Notes under the pieces: generated by a model
Database searches by the model: none
What the model was told of the DNA's origin: nothing
The model's input: the letters and a program-made list of their open reading frames with translations, nothing else
Position numbers and translations under genes: made by a program
NCBI GenBank assembly: GCA_964428345.1
Contig: CAYRYD010000014.1
Coordinates: forward strand, 43,909 to 107,908
DNA: 64,000 nt
Source: JABDMH01 sp964428345
GTDB lineage: Bacteria > Bacteroidota > Bacteroidia > Chitinophagales > Saprospiraceae
Reading direction: 5' to 3'
Part shown: in pieces, positions 44,901 through 52,595 of the stretch
Numbering within the stretch: position 1 is the first letter of the stretch
How the letters are laid out: each line of letters opens with the position of its first letter

Positions 44901-45141
44901 TTTCCCGCGTTGTAAAACCGGTGTAAGAAAATTCAAGGACAGCTCCCTCTTGTACTGTAATCGAGTAGGAACCATCAAAATCGGTCACCGTACCGTTGGT
45001 GGTTCCTCTCTCCAGAACAGTCACCCCAATCATAGGCTCACTATCCTCTGCATTGGTTACTATCCCACTGACCTGTCGTTGGGCAATCGCCAGACTACAC
45101 AAGGCCATGAAGAATAGAAAAAGTAAAAAATTTCGTTTCAT
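41902..45141 (-). CDS. SusC/RagA-family TonB-dependent outer-membrane transporter
   Basis: 1079 residues. Signal peptide (1-20), carboxypeptidase-regulatory-like domain (VSGIVTNAEDSEPMIGVTVLERGTTNGTVTDFDGSYSI, about 24-95), then the plug with SusC signature (VTALGIQRSTKALQYSVTEV, LSGRIAGVNVSNIASGPAGSSRVIIRGNASLQGNNQPLYVIDGIPMDN, ending NGVINITTKRG) and a 22-stranded barrel to the C-terminus (NLRLSIVGRNLAILHKNTPNIDPEASYN, SYGIDLKADF). It imports a substrate, energised by TonB. Paired with the downstream susD-like gene. No sigma/anti-sigma pair or hybrid two-component gene is adjacent. Confidence 0.95.
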   Translation of the reverse strand: MKRNFLLFLFFMALCSLAIAQRQVSGIVTNAEDSEPMIGVTVLERGTTNGTVTDFDGSYSITVQEGAVLEFSYTGFTTREIPVGTETQLNVQLSPGVQLQEVTVTALGIQRSTKALQYSVTEVGGEDLQDAREINVANALSGRIAGVNVSNIASGPAGSSRVIIRGNASLQGNNQPLYVIDGIPMDNSGFGQAGMWGGRDEGDGLSSINPDDIQTITVLKGASAAALYGSRAANGVINITTKRGAQRKGIGVEFRTNYTFDRVNDLREYQTEYGQGAFVLSDPNNPESERIAVAPRTQQEGFNWNLNSWGPRLGSVPSFVAFDGTTHPYVDAGDNYDRFYRTGYTWTNSLALTGGSENQTFRFGVSDLRNESIIPNSGFDRLNVSLSTNSRFGKRLTLDAKILYSHEEAFNRPWLSDSPNNGILSVAYLPANANVDWYKGDENKLGAVPAGLDQSIYSSFQKGVGEEYPIGNGSGALWTQNPWWTSYQFINDDFRDRLNTSGRLRYDITDWLYIQGQAGMDWYTRRETDMLPQGTGHNRGGSITEGENRVREINLEYILGFNKSFGNISVNVFGGGNRMRNFNERISANGAGFNVPFFQAINNAVTRSYSYGIGETGINSLFGSAEIGYNNYLFLTGTVRKDWFSVLNPENNSILYPSAGLSFVFTDAFSIPSTSALSFGKFRASWAQVGNVTIGAYSTNLTYSLKQSHAGYTMASFSSAGGRFGTIPNPNLRPLTSTEIEFGFDLRFFNNRLGLDLTYYRQKTTEDILNASISWASGFGSTTVNLGEMRNNGIEILLTGKPLRQSQLDWDISLNLAKNENEVVSLIEGTDELLLEEARARIVFTKHIVGQPFGVITGRRQLRDPNGQPVFFSNGSMVADPEFVPLGNSVADWTGGFNNAFRYKNFNLEFLFDFKIGGDIFSGTNARLTATGLTERSLEGRPGRDPLVVSGVTQTGTNDNGTPIYSPFTKTLTPAEAQTYWGNSQNDANGITEIWMYDASFVKFRSLSVGYNFPQSFLSKTPIRNLRLSIVGRNLAILHKNTPNIDPEASYNNGNGGQGLDYFGFPATRSYGIDLKADF

Positions 45142-45753
45142 ATGGCAGTAGATTATGTAAATAAAATGTTTGTTTGATTTTTACTTTATCAAATATCAGA
45201 TCTTCTTAAGATCAAAGTATTTAAGCTAATGATTTACCGGAATAGTGTTGGAAAGTTAACAAAAATCTAATTTTCCATGTCTTTGACCAGGAACTTTATT
45301 TAACATTTTCTCAACAGTGGGTACATCTTCAGTCCTGATCATCTATACAACGCCTGAAGCCCCCGAAACGCTACCTGACAGACATTATATCGTACTTCGC
45401 TACACCAGAAATTAAGACTGATCTCCCGCTGGATCCTGTGCCCAGCTGTTAATGAAATCTTAAAAGAATGTTAACAAATCAAGAAAGGCATGTTTCAAGG
45501 CAGATCCGAGGGTTCTGTCGCACCACTGTCCGACGGAGCATTTGCAATCGAGTCGATCAGGTTCAGCCACCAAGTTGTTCTTTCCGGATTATTCGCTCTC
45601 AAAGTCAATCCAAAAAAGATCTGGATAACTCCCGGAAACCCACTGGTATCTGTCTGGACCAGGTGCTTACCAATCTCGAAGTATTTTGGTATGTCGCCAG
45701 ACAATTAAACAGTTAAACACTTAAACGATTAAACACTTTCCTACATTCAGGGC
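45142..45753. other. 612-bp divergent intergenic region between susC and the sugar-kinase operon
   Basis: No gene I can support. Short frames exist in several phases at 45468-45716 (for example reverse 45495-45704, ending ANAPSDSGATEPSDLP), but none shows family features. The left part is AT-rich and contains the susC promoter side, with GATCTTCTTAAGATC at 45199-45213 (6-bp arms, weak). The right end carries the 8-bp tandem repeat listed separately. Confidence 0.6.
45705..45736. repeat. Four exact-period 8-bp repeats TTAAACNN upstream of the kinase operon
   Basis: TTAAAC begins at 45705, 45713, 45721 and 45729, each followed by AG, AC, GA or AC. The unit is 8 bp and the array ends 18 bp before the kinase ATG at 45754. 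It may be a binding site for a regulator or a slippage-prone microsatellite. Function unproven. Confidence 0.75.
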
Positions 45754-47124
45754 ATGAAAAGGGCAGTTGAAGTCATCCTGGTCTTTGATATTGGTAAAAC
45801 CAATAAAAAGTATATTCTCTTCGACGGGAATTTTACCGCTGTTGAGCAGGGACAATGCCGGATTGCTGAGCTTGTGGATGATGACGGGGATCCGGAAGAT
45901 GATCTGGAGGCCATCGAGCAATGGATTTGGGAAGTAATCAACACCATACTGCACCAGGAAAAATTCCATTTATCCGGGATTAACTTTTCGACCTATGGTG
46001 CCAGTCTGGTACACCTGGACCGGCGGGGAAGGCGAACCACCCATTTCTACAATTATTTAAAGGCATTCCCCTATCCCCTTTACCAGGAATTCACCTCCCG
46101 GTACAATCAGGGTGGGATTCAGATGCTGGAAACCGGCTCGCCAGGCGTAGGCCTTATCAATGCGGGCTTTCAGCTGTACTGGTTGAAATACCGTAAACCG
46201 GAAATTTACCGGCGGATTCGCTGGTCCCTGCACTTTCCCCAATACCTGAGTTATCTGCTCACCGGCATTCCTGTCAGTGAATTCACCAGTCTGGGATGCC
46301 ATACCGCCCTATGGAACTACCACAACCAACAATATGACCATTGGGTGACGGCCGAAAGAATCGATGCCAAATTGCCTCCCCTGGTCTCTGCCTTTAATTC
46401 GGTCAATGCAGAAATACTGGGCCAAAAGATGGCCGTTGGTGTAGGCATCCACGACAGTTCTGCTGCCCTCCTTCCCTATCTAAGCTCGGTCAAAGAGCCC
46501 TTTGTGCTGATCTCCACCGGAACCTGGTGTGTTTCGTTAAATCCTGTTAGCACCGAAAGTCTCACACCCCGGGATATGGAAAACGGATGCCTTTATTATA
46601 TGACCACCGATGGTCGCCCCGTGATCGCCCACCGTTTATTCCTGGGTTATGAGTTAGATTATCAGTTGAAAAAACTGGCCCGTGATTACCAGACCACTAC
46701 CAAGAAAATCAGGAAGATCAAATACCATCCGAAGACTGACCAGACCATTCGTGAGAAGCAAACCCGGTATTTCCGGTTCGCCCATCTGGGAGAATCGGAA
46801 GAAATGCAACCTGCCGATCGATCCGGACTTACTCTGAAAGAAACATGGCATCAACTAATGGCAGAACTGACGGAAATCCAGCTTTCTTCGGTCAAAAGCA
46901 TTCTAAAAGGTACCGGTATCAAAAAAATCATTGTGGATGGCGGTTTTATCCAAAATCAACTCTATTTAAAGATGTTGGCCCGGCGTTTGGGTGACATCCG
47001 CCTATACAGCAGCAGTGGCACTGCGGGATCGACCCTGGGTGCAGGTATTGCCCTTAAACCGGAATGGTGGTCCGGTAAACTTTTTAAATCAAATTTCCGG
47101 CTGAAGAGAATTTCATTTAAATAA
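45754..47124 (+). CDS. FGGY-family carbohydrate kinase (rhamnulokinase/fuculokinase-like)
   Basis: 456 residues of the FGGY fold: phosphate-1 region LVFDIGKTNKKYILFDG, the substrate-domain helix with TYGASLVHLDRRG, INAGFQLYWLKYRKPE, and the second ATPase core with GVGIHDSSAALLPYL and LISTGTWCVSLNP, ending in FVLISTGTW-type and IIVDGGFIQNQLYLKMLARRLG motifs. Such kinases phosphorylate pentulose or 6-deoxyketose sugars. The next genes (permease, lutABC) make L-rhamnulose or L-fuculose plausible because aldol cleavage of their phosphates yields lactaldehyde, then lactate. The matching isomerase and aldolase are not in the window. Confidence 0.87.
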   Translation: MKRAVEVILVFDIGKTNKKYILFDGNFTAVEQGQCRIAELVDDDGDPEDDLEAIEQWIWEVINTILHQEKFHLSGINFSTYGASLVHLDRRGRRTTHFYNYLKAFPYPLYQEFTSRYNQGGIQMLETGSPGVGLINAGFQLYWLKYRKPEIYRRIRWSLHFPQYLSYLLTGIPVSEFTSLGCHTALWNYHNQQYDHWVTAERIDAKLPPLVSAFNSVNAEILGQKMAVGVGIHDSSAALLPYLSSVKEPFVLISTGTWCVSLNPVSTESLTPRDMENGCLYYMTTDGRPVIAHRLFLGYELDYQLKKLARDYQTTTKKIRKIKYHPKTDQTIREKQTRYFRFAHLGESEEMQPADRSGLTLKETWHQLMAELTEIQLSSVKSILKGTGIKKIIVDGGFIQNQLYLKMLARRLGDIRLYSSSGTAGSTLGAGIALKPEWWSGKLFKSNFRLKRISFK

Positions 47125-47140
47125 TTATCCCTCCCGACAA

Positions 47141-48547
47141 ATGAAGGAAAACGCAACCGAACTCACCTATGTCGAAGAATTTGAACGCCGGCCGGTACCC
47201 TCCGGTGCTCTTAAAAACTGGAAAAGTTTTTTGGGTATGTATGCCGGCGAACATGCCGCCGGTACCGAATTTGTGATCGGCCCTTTGTTTCTGACAGCCG
47301 GAGTCAGTGCCTTTGATTTGCTGATTGGTTTATTGCTTGGCAATTTTATGGCGGTTATCTCATGGAGATACCTGACCGCAGAAATCGCCGTCAAATACCG
47401 GCTTACCTTATACTACCATCTGGAGAAAATCTGTGGCAGGAAACTGGTGGTATTTTACAATATTGCCAATGGTGTTCTTTTTTGTTTCCTCGCCGGCGCC
47501 ATGATCACCGTTTCTGCCACCGCTGTAGGTGTTCCCTTTAATATGGATATGCCCAAGCTGACCGACACCATGCCCAATGGTATCCTTTGGGTGACAATTG
47601 TGCTGATCGTGGGGGTTGTCATCACGCTGGTCGCAGCGCGGGGATACAATTCGGTATCCAAGGCTGCCAACTGGATGGCTCCCTGGATTGTGCTGGCATT
47701 TGTCACCTGTGGCCTGGTTGCCCTGCAACAACTGAATGTGGCGTCATTCAGCGATTTCTGGAACATCTGGGGAGAAGGTACCGAGCCCTTCCCCGGTCAG
47801 ATAAAATATACTTTCTGGCATGTCTTCTTCTGGTCCTGGTTTTGCAACGCTGCCATGCACATCGGGATGTCCGATCTGACGGTGTTCCGCTATGCACGAA
47901 AGGCTACCTCCGGATGGACCACTGCTGCCGGCATGTATGTCGGACACTACATTGCCTGGATCGCAGCCTGCCTGTTGTACGCGGTATATCTCCGGACACC
48001 GGAAGCCATGGCTTTCCTGGCCAATGACGAGGCACCTCCGGTGGCTCCAGGCCCACTGGCTTACAACGCGATCGGATTTTTCGGCATTATCGCCGTTGTG
48101 CTGGCCGGCTGGACCACCGCCAATCCCACCATTTACCGGGCAGGCCTGGCCTTCCAGGCGATTTTACCCAAACTGTCGACCTTCTGGGTAACGATAATCG
48201 CCGGTCTGCTGGCTACGGTCGCCGGACTTTTTCCCGCTTTTGCCATGAAGCTCCTGGGATTTGTGGCACTCTATGGCTTCATACTGGCCCCCGTCGGTGC
48301 CATTATCGTGTTTGAACATTTCTGGGCCGATAAGTTTGGTATCCGGAGAAATTATGCAGAATGGGCGGGTATACCTTTTAACCATGCCTTTTTCCTGGCC
48401 TGGGGCATCAGTTTTGCCCTGTTTTACTTCATTTCCACCAGTATGGGTATTTTCCTTTCTTTTTTAACCCTTCCGGCCTGGATCACTTGTGGAGTCCTTT
48501 TCCTGATCATCAGTAAAAAATCGCAGCGATCGCTTAGGTTTCCATGA
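47141..48547 (+). CDS. NCS1-type (cytosine/purine permease-like) membrane transporter
   Basis: 468 residues with about 12 membrane helices. The opening (PSGALKNWKSFLGMYAGEHAAGTEFVIGPLFLTAGVSAFDLLIGLLLGN) and AISWRYLTAEIAVKYRLTLYYHLEKICG match the NCS1 nucleobase:cation symporter group. It starts 16 bp after the kinase stop and overlaps lutA by 4 bp, so it is surely co-transcribed. The sugar-kinase/lactate-oxidation setting suggests it carries a sugar, a sugar acid or lactate rather than a nucleobase. That is inference; the sequence alone gives only the family. Confidence 0.8.
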   Translation: MKENATELTYVEEFERRPVPSGALKNWKSFLGMYAGEHAAGTEFVIGPLFLTAGVSAFDLLIGLLLGNFMAVISWRYLTAEIAVKYRLTLYYHLEKICGRKLVVFYNIANGVLFCFLAGAMITVSATAVGVPFNMDMPKLTDTMPNGILWVTIVLIVGVVITLVAARGYNSVSKAANWMAPWIVLAFVTCGLVALQQLNVASFSDFWNIWGEGTEPFPGQIKYTFWHVFFWSWFCNAAMHIGMSDLTVFRYARKATSGWTTAAGMYVGHYIAWIAACLLYAVYLRTPEAMAFLANDEAPPVAPGPLAYNAIGFFGIIAVVLAGWTTANPTIYRAGLAFQAILPKLSTFWVTIIAGLLATVAGLFPAFAMKLLGFVALYGFILAPVGAIIVFEHFWADKFGIRRNYAEWAGIPFNHAFFLAWGISFALFYFISTSMGIFLSFLTLPAWITCGVLFLIISKKSQRSLRFP

Positions 48548-49287
48548 AAGTAGCATTGTTCATACCCTGTTATGTAGATCAGTTTTATCCCCAGGTCGGA
48601 AAAGCAACCCTCCGCCTGCTGGAAAAATTTGGTTGCGACGTGGATTATCCGGCTGATCAAACCTGTTGTGGTCAACCCCCGGCCAATAGTGGAATGGAAA
48701 GAGAAGCCCTTCCCATTTACCGTCACTTTGTAGAAACTTTTCACTCGTACGATTACATCGTCGGGCCTTCCGGAAGTTGCGTATACCATGTCCGCCACCA
48801 TTACGATGTCCTGGACCAGTCTGATGAGGTTCAGAAAGTCCGTAAACACACCCTTGACATCTGTACATTTTTATTGGAAGTTTTGAAAATCGATCATCTC
48901 AATGCCCGGTTTCCCTATAAAGTAGGTTTACACCAAAGCTGTCATGGCCTGCGGGGCTTGCGCATGGCCAAATCCAGCGAATTGATCATACCTGCCTTCT
49001 CTCAGTGGAAAACCCTGTTGGAAATGGTCGAAGATATCGAGCTGATCGGGCTGAACCGGCCGGATGAGTGTTGTGGTTTTGGCGGCACCTTTGCCGTGAA
49101 AGAAGAAGCAGTATCGGTAAAAATGGGTCAGGACCGGATTCGTGATCATGAAAGAAACGGGGCTGAAGTGATCACTTCCGGCGATATGAGCTGTCTGATG
49201 CATATGGAAGGAATTCTGAAAAAACAGGAATCACCTATCAGGGTGAAACACATTGTAGAGATTTTGGCGGGAGAAGGGGATTTCTGA
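48544..49287 (+). CDS. lutA: Lactate utilisation Fe-S protein LutA
   Basis: 247 residues with two cysteine-rich CCG domains: PCYVDQFYP, then DQTCCGQPPANSG, and in the second half HQSCHGLRGL and DECCGFGGTFAVK. This is the LutA/LldE/YkgE subunit of the three-part L-lactate dehydrogenase complex, which oxidises L-lactate to pyruvate. The start overlaps the permease stop (ATGA). lutB follows after 132 bp that hold short simple repeats. Confidence 0.92.
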   Translation: MKVALFIPCYVDQFYPQVGKATLRLLEKFGCDVDYPADQTCCGQPPANSGMEREALPIYRHFVETFHSYDYIVGPSGSCVYHVRHHYDVLDQSDEVQKVRKHTLDICTFLLEVLKIDHLNARFPYKVGLHQSCHGLRGLRMAKSSELIIPAFSQWKTLLEMVEDIELIGLNRPDECCGFGGTFAVKEEAVSVKMGQDRIRDHERNGAEVITSGDMSCLMHMEGILKKQESPIRVKHIVEILAGEGDF

Positions 49288-49428
49288 TTGCGCCGCCCGC
49301 CGTAGCCTGGTGCGGAGGCGGGCTGATTTCTGATTTCTGATTTCTGATTTTTTGTATTTTTTTATTTTTTGCAATGTTTTATCATAACACCGAAACTCAT
49401 AACTCATAATCCATAATTCATGTCCGAA
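49288..49428. repeat. Simple-sequence repeats in the lutA-lutB gap
   Basis: Three to four copies of TTTCTGAT in exact 8-bp steps end at about 49350 in a T-run. A GC-rich block before them can pair GCCCGCC with GGCGGGC around a 15-base loop. At 49394-49421 a 7-bp motif recurs as ACTCATA, ACTCATA, ATCCATA, ATTCATG, the last containing the lutB start codon. The gap is 132 bp in an otherwise tight operon. No gene here. Confidence 0.65.
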
Positions 49429-50802
49429 TTTGTCAATCACGCTGCACGAGCCAAAGCATTCATCGCGGATCGCGAGCGGACCGACTGGCACAATGAAGCG
49501 GTGGGTTATCTGCGTGATAAAAGGGATACAGGTGCTGCCACAGTCGGTGAATGGGAAGTGCTGAGGGATCTGGCCTCTCAAATTAAAAACAATGTCCTGG
49601 CCAACCTGGATGAATACCTTCTGCAGTTTGAGACAAACGCACGGAAAAATGGTGCACATATACACTGGGCTGCCGATGCTGCTGACCATAACCGGATCGT
49701 CAGTCAAATACTGCAAACACATGGAGTCAAACTCCTGGTCAAGAGCAAATCCATGCTTACCGAAGAATGCCATTTGAATCAGGCATTGGAAAACCAGGGC
49801 ATCGAAGTGGTGGATAGCGATCTGGGAGAACGGATCATTCAATGGCGGAATGAAAGACCCAGTCATATTGTTGCTCCGGCCATTCACATCCGGAAGGAGG
49901 AAGTCGGCGAGTTATTCCATGAAAAACTCCAAACCGGGAAAGGTGCTTCCGACCCCCAGTATCTGACCGAAGCAGCGAGAATCCATTTGAGGGAAAAATT
50001 TTACCGGGCTGATGCAGCCCTGACCGGTGTGAATTTTGCAGTTGCCGACACAGGAGCAGTCGTCGTCTGCACCAATGAGGGCAATGCCGATATGGGAGTT
50101 CACCGGGTGCCCCTTCAGATTCATTGTATGGGGATTGAGAAGATCATTCCCCGCCTGGAACATCTGGGTGTGTTCACCCGGCTGTTGGCCCGGAGTGCGA
50201 CCGGACAACCCATTACCATATACACCTCACATCATCTGCAACCCAAACCGCATGGGGAAATGCACATCGTTATTGTCGACAATGGAAGAAGCACCCACCT
50301 CGGGAAAGCGGATTTCCGGAGCGCCCTGAAATGTATCCGCTGCGGTGCCTGTATGAATTCCTGCCCGGTCTACCGTCGCAGTGGGGGTTACAGTTACGGC
50401 CATACCGTACCCGGGCCGATCGGTTCGATACTGACCCCCGGATTTGATCTTCCAAAATACCGGGAGTTACCCTTCGCCTCCACACTTTGCGGCGCCTGCA
50501 CCGATGTATGTCCGGTAAAAATCGATATCCATGATCAGCTGTATAAATGGAGACAGATTGTATCAGAAGAAAACCTGGGAGGCGGCATTAAGAAGACCGG
50601 ATTAAAATGGCTCTCTGCCGTCCTTACCAAACCGCAAAGATACCGCATGGCCACCCGTCTTCTTCGGTTTGGTATGCGATTCCTGCCTTTCCTGGTTAAC
50701 AGTCCATGGCTCAATCCCTGGGTAAAAAACCGTCAGATGCCTGATCTGCCCAATGAGTCATTCAAATCGTGGTACAAAAACCGTCATAGACATTCCTTAT
50801 AA
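49420..50802 (+). CDS. lutB: Lactate utilisation Fe-S protein LutB
   Basis: 460 residues. A LUD-type N-terminal domain (GAHIHWAADAADHNRIVSQI, VKSKSMLTEECHLNQALENQGIEVVDSDLGE, GVNFAVADTGAVVVCTNEGNADM) is followed by a two-[4Fe-4S] ferredoxin region with CIRCGACMNSCPVYRRSGGYSYG and CGACTDVCPVKIDIHDQLYKWR, and a basic C-terminal tail. LutB is the ferredoxin-type subunit of the LutABC lactate-oxidising complex. The gene ends one base before the lutC start. Confidence 0.93.
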   Translation: MSEFVNHAARAKAFIADRERTDWHNEAVGYLRDKRDTGAATVGEWEVLRDLASQIKNNVLANLDEYLLQFETNARKNGAHIHWAADAADHNRIVSQILQTHGVKLLVKSKSMLTEECHLNQALENQGIEVVDSDLGERIIQWRNERPSHIVAPAIHIRKEEVGELFHEKLQTGKGASDPQYLTEAARIHLREKFYRADAALTGVNFAVADTGAVVVCTNEGNADMGVHRVPLQIHCMGIEKIIPRLEHLGVFTRLLARSATGQPITIYTSHHLQPKPHGEMHIVIVDNGRSTHLGKADFRSALKCIRCGACMNSCPVYRRSGGYSYGHTVPGPIGSILTPGFDLPKYRELPFASTLCGACTDVCPVKIDIHDQLYKWRQIVSEENLGGGIKKTGLKWLSAVLTKPQRYRMATRLLRFGMRFLPFLVNSPWLNPWVKNRQMPDLPNESFKSWYKNRHRHSL

Positions 50803-50803
50803 T

Positions 50804-51376
50804 ATGGATGCCCGCGAAAAAATACTGCATTCGATCCGGCGGCATAAACCAGCTTTCACCGGTTTGCCGGATATTCCGGATTTTTCAGATCCCTCCCTTA
50901 ATCTTACCGAGAGATTCATCGAGGTAGCCAGGAAAAGCGGCACCAACATCCTGACCGATTCCGACCGGCTACCCTTGTGGATGGAAGAGCAATTGCCTGG
51001 AAAAAGGAAGATACTTTCGATGACCGGCAAGATATCAGGGACCATGCCAATTACCCCTGATCTCACACCCGATGATTTATGGGATCTCGATATGACCATC
51101 CTGGATTCACCGCTGGGCGTAGCCGAGAACGGTTCCGTCTGGATTTCAGAGAGGGAGACTGCCTTGCGGATCCTGCCCTTCATTGCCAATCATTTGATTG
51201 TATTCCTGAAAGCCACCGCCATTGTTGAAAATATGCATCTGGCTTATGGCCAGCTGGACCTGTCCGGTACCGGATTTGGGGTTTTTATCGGAGGCCCCAG
51301 TAAAACGGCCGACATCGAACAATCGCTGGTGATCGGCGCCCAGGGTAGTCGACATCATACGGTCGTTCTGTATTAG
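50804..51376 (+). CDS. lutC: Lactate utilisation protein LutC (LUD domain)
   Basis: 190 residues from ATG 50804 (MDAREKILHSIRRHKP); the frame opens earlier inside lutB, but this start fits the family. The LUD domain (PF02589) shows GVAENGSVWISE, HLIVFLKATAIVENMHLAY and the closing GVFIGGPSKTADIEQSLVIGAQGSRHHTVVLY. LutC is the third part of the complex. One base separates it from lutB. Transcription is probably shared with the kinase and permease genes. Confidence 0.92.
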   Translation: MDAREKILHSIRRHKPAFTGLPDIPDFSDPSLNLTERFIEVARKSGTNILTDSDRLPLWMEEQLPGKRKILSMTGKISGTMPITPDLTPDDLWDLDMTILDSPLGVAENGSVWISERETALRILPFIANHLIVFLKATAIVENMHLAYGQLDLSGTGFGVFIGGPSKTADIEQSLVIGAQGSRHHTVVLY

Positions 51377-51776
51377 AGTAAAACCAAACTCCCCATATTA
51401 TCAATGGCTGGAAGATCACTCAGGTTGGCCTGATACCTTTCCCGAAAGTGTCGGAGCAGAAACATTGGGTAAATCCGGGGAGGAAACAGGGCAAAAGCGA
51501 AACGAGTCGTACATGAGTGAAAAGTACGACTCGTCCAACAAATTATAATCCCATGAACATATCCAAAAACAATATCTTCAACGCTTCCTGATAAAGCTTG
51601 TCTTTGTTTTCCTTTTGATGATGTAAATATGAAGCGTTTCACCATCGGGAAAAAGTACATTTTTATGATATTGTTACATATATATTTTTCTAATATGTTA
51701 TTATATTTTACATATATCTTTGGTAATCAAATATTTACCGAAAAACGCATTTCTCAAAATGTGAATAGAGTGCTCT
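51377..51776. other. 400-bp gap after lutC with no gene
   Basis: The left half holds the hairpin at 51502-51534. The right half (about 51650-51745) is strongly AT-rich with TATCTTTG at 51715-51722 on the forward strand. A 76-codon frame at 51629 overlaps the next gene and shows no family features, so I leave it out. Confidence 0.6.
51502..51534 (+). terminator. Hairpin with 11-bp perfect stem downstream of lutC
   Basis: ACGAGTCGTAC (51502-51512) and GTACGACTCGT (51524-51534) pair perfectly around an 11-base loop. It lies 125 bp past the lutC stop. There is no T-run behind it, so it is not a standard rho-independent terminator; it may protect the 3' end of the lut mRNA or bind a regulator. 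Terminator is the nearest available class. Confidence 0.4.
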
Positions 51777-52595
51777 TTACAGAATCGAAAAACTTTGGGC
51801 CAGATGCTCCAAAATCTTTTGATTTTTTGTCGCTTGATCGTCCGACTGCAGGTCGATAGAGCCCAGCCAATGCTGATAATCGATGGCCAAAGGTATGGTA
51901 ATATCGCTTCCGGCACTTTTGGTGATCTCCACCGGCAGCTCGACTTCGATCAGGTTATTGGCCGGTACCTGAAGGAGTTCTACCTCCTGGCTGACGGTAT
52001 CCGGAATCCAGGCCACCTGATATGCAAGCCACTCCCCGCTCAAGGTGTCTTTTAAGGCTGTCTGAGCCGTTGCCAGAGGATGTCCTGTGTCAAACTGGTC
52101 TGCAGGAGCTGAACGTTCGGGCTCGTTTAAGCCGACCATAAATTTCAGCCGGTTATAGACACCGGGACGCTTGAAGGTGCCAATCGCCAACGAAAATTTG
52201 CCGGTTGAGACTATCTCCACATCATCAGGCCGGGCGTGAGTCTGGCCATTTTGATCGACGATGAACAAAGTGTCGCTGATAGCGTAATCAGTGCCATCAG
52301 TCAAACGCACATTGCAAATGAAAAACAGGAGTGACTCCAGCCTGAAGGGTTGCCCCAGTTGGGTATGGTAAATTTTACCAACTCCCAGGTTTTCACCCTC
52401 ATACTGATGCTTGATGCTGAGTTTCAATTGCGGATACTCGCAACAACAGTTGTCAGGATTCTCACAGCAATCCAGGTCGGCATCCAGCGCAAAATTGGTG
52501 GCATAGACATCCAGGCAGCCTTCCTTTTTCTCATAGCAGGAGAAAAGAAGCATGACAACCAATAAGACGGACAGGTTACTTTTCAGGATTTGCAT
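51777..52595 (-). CDS. MbnP-like lipoprotein with a cysteine-rich N-terminal segment
   Basis: 272 residues from ATG 52595 (MQILKSNLSVLLVVMLLFSC), chosen for the lipobox. After the anchor comes a 30-residue cysteine-rich stretch (EGCLDVYATNFALDADLDCC, then CCCEYP), similar to the CxDPxAxNYDPxA motif of surface repeats. The rest is a beta-sandwich resembling the MbnP family (LKLSIKHQYEGENLGVGKIYHTQLGQPF, LFFICNVRLTDGTDYAISDTLFIVDQ, YNRLKFMVGLNEPE), members of which bind copper. It is the last gene of the reverse-strand set and overlaps the exonuclease gene by 20 bp. Copper or other metal binding is inference from family and cysteines. Confidence 0.65.
   Translation of the reverse strand: MQILKSNLSVLLVVMLLFSCYEKKEGCLDVYATNFALDADLDCCENPDNCCCEYPQLKLSIKHQYEGENLGVGKIYHTQLGQPFRLESLLFFICNVRLTDGTDYAISDTLFIVDQNGQTHARPDDVEIVSTGKFSLAIGTFKRPGVYNRLKFMVGLNEPERSAPADQFDTGHPLATAQTALKDTLSGEWLAYQVAWIPDTVSQEVELLQVPANNLIEVELPVEITKSAGSDITIPLAIDYQHWLGSIDLQSDDQATKNQKILEHLAQSFSIL

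Noticed and set aside
45199..45213. GATCTT-CTT-AAGATC upstream of susC
   Set aside because: 6-bp arms only; not significant without more evidence.
45468..45716. Overlapping frames in all phases in the kinase upstream region, including ANAPSDSGATEPSDLP
   Set aside because: No recognised domain or conserved start; all are short and overlap each other. A dispersed intergenic repeat is possible but I cannot show it.
51373..51660. 95-codon reverse frame after lutC
   Set aside because: No family features, crosses the hairpin, and starts at a doubtful codon.
51629..51859. 76-codon frame in the AT-rich gap overlapping the MbnP-like gene
   Set aside because: The C-terminal half is antisense to a real gene and the N-terminal half is low-complexity AT-rich sequence.
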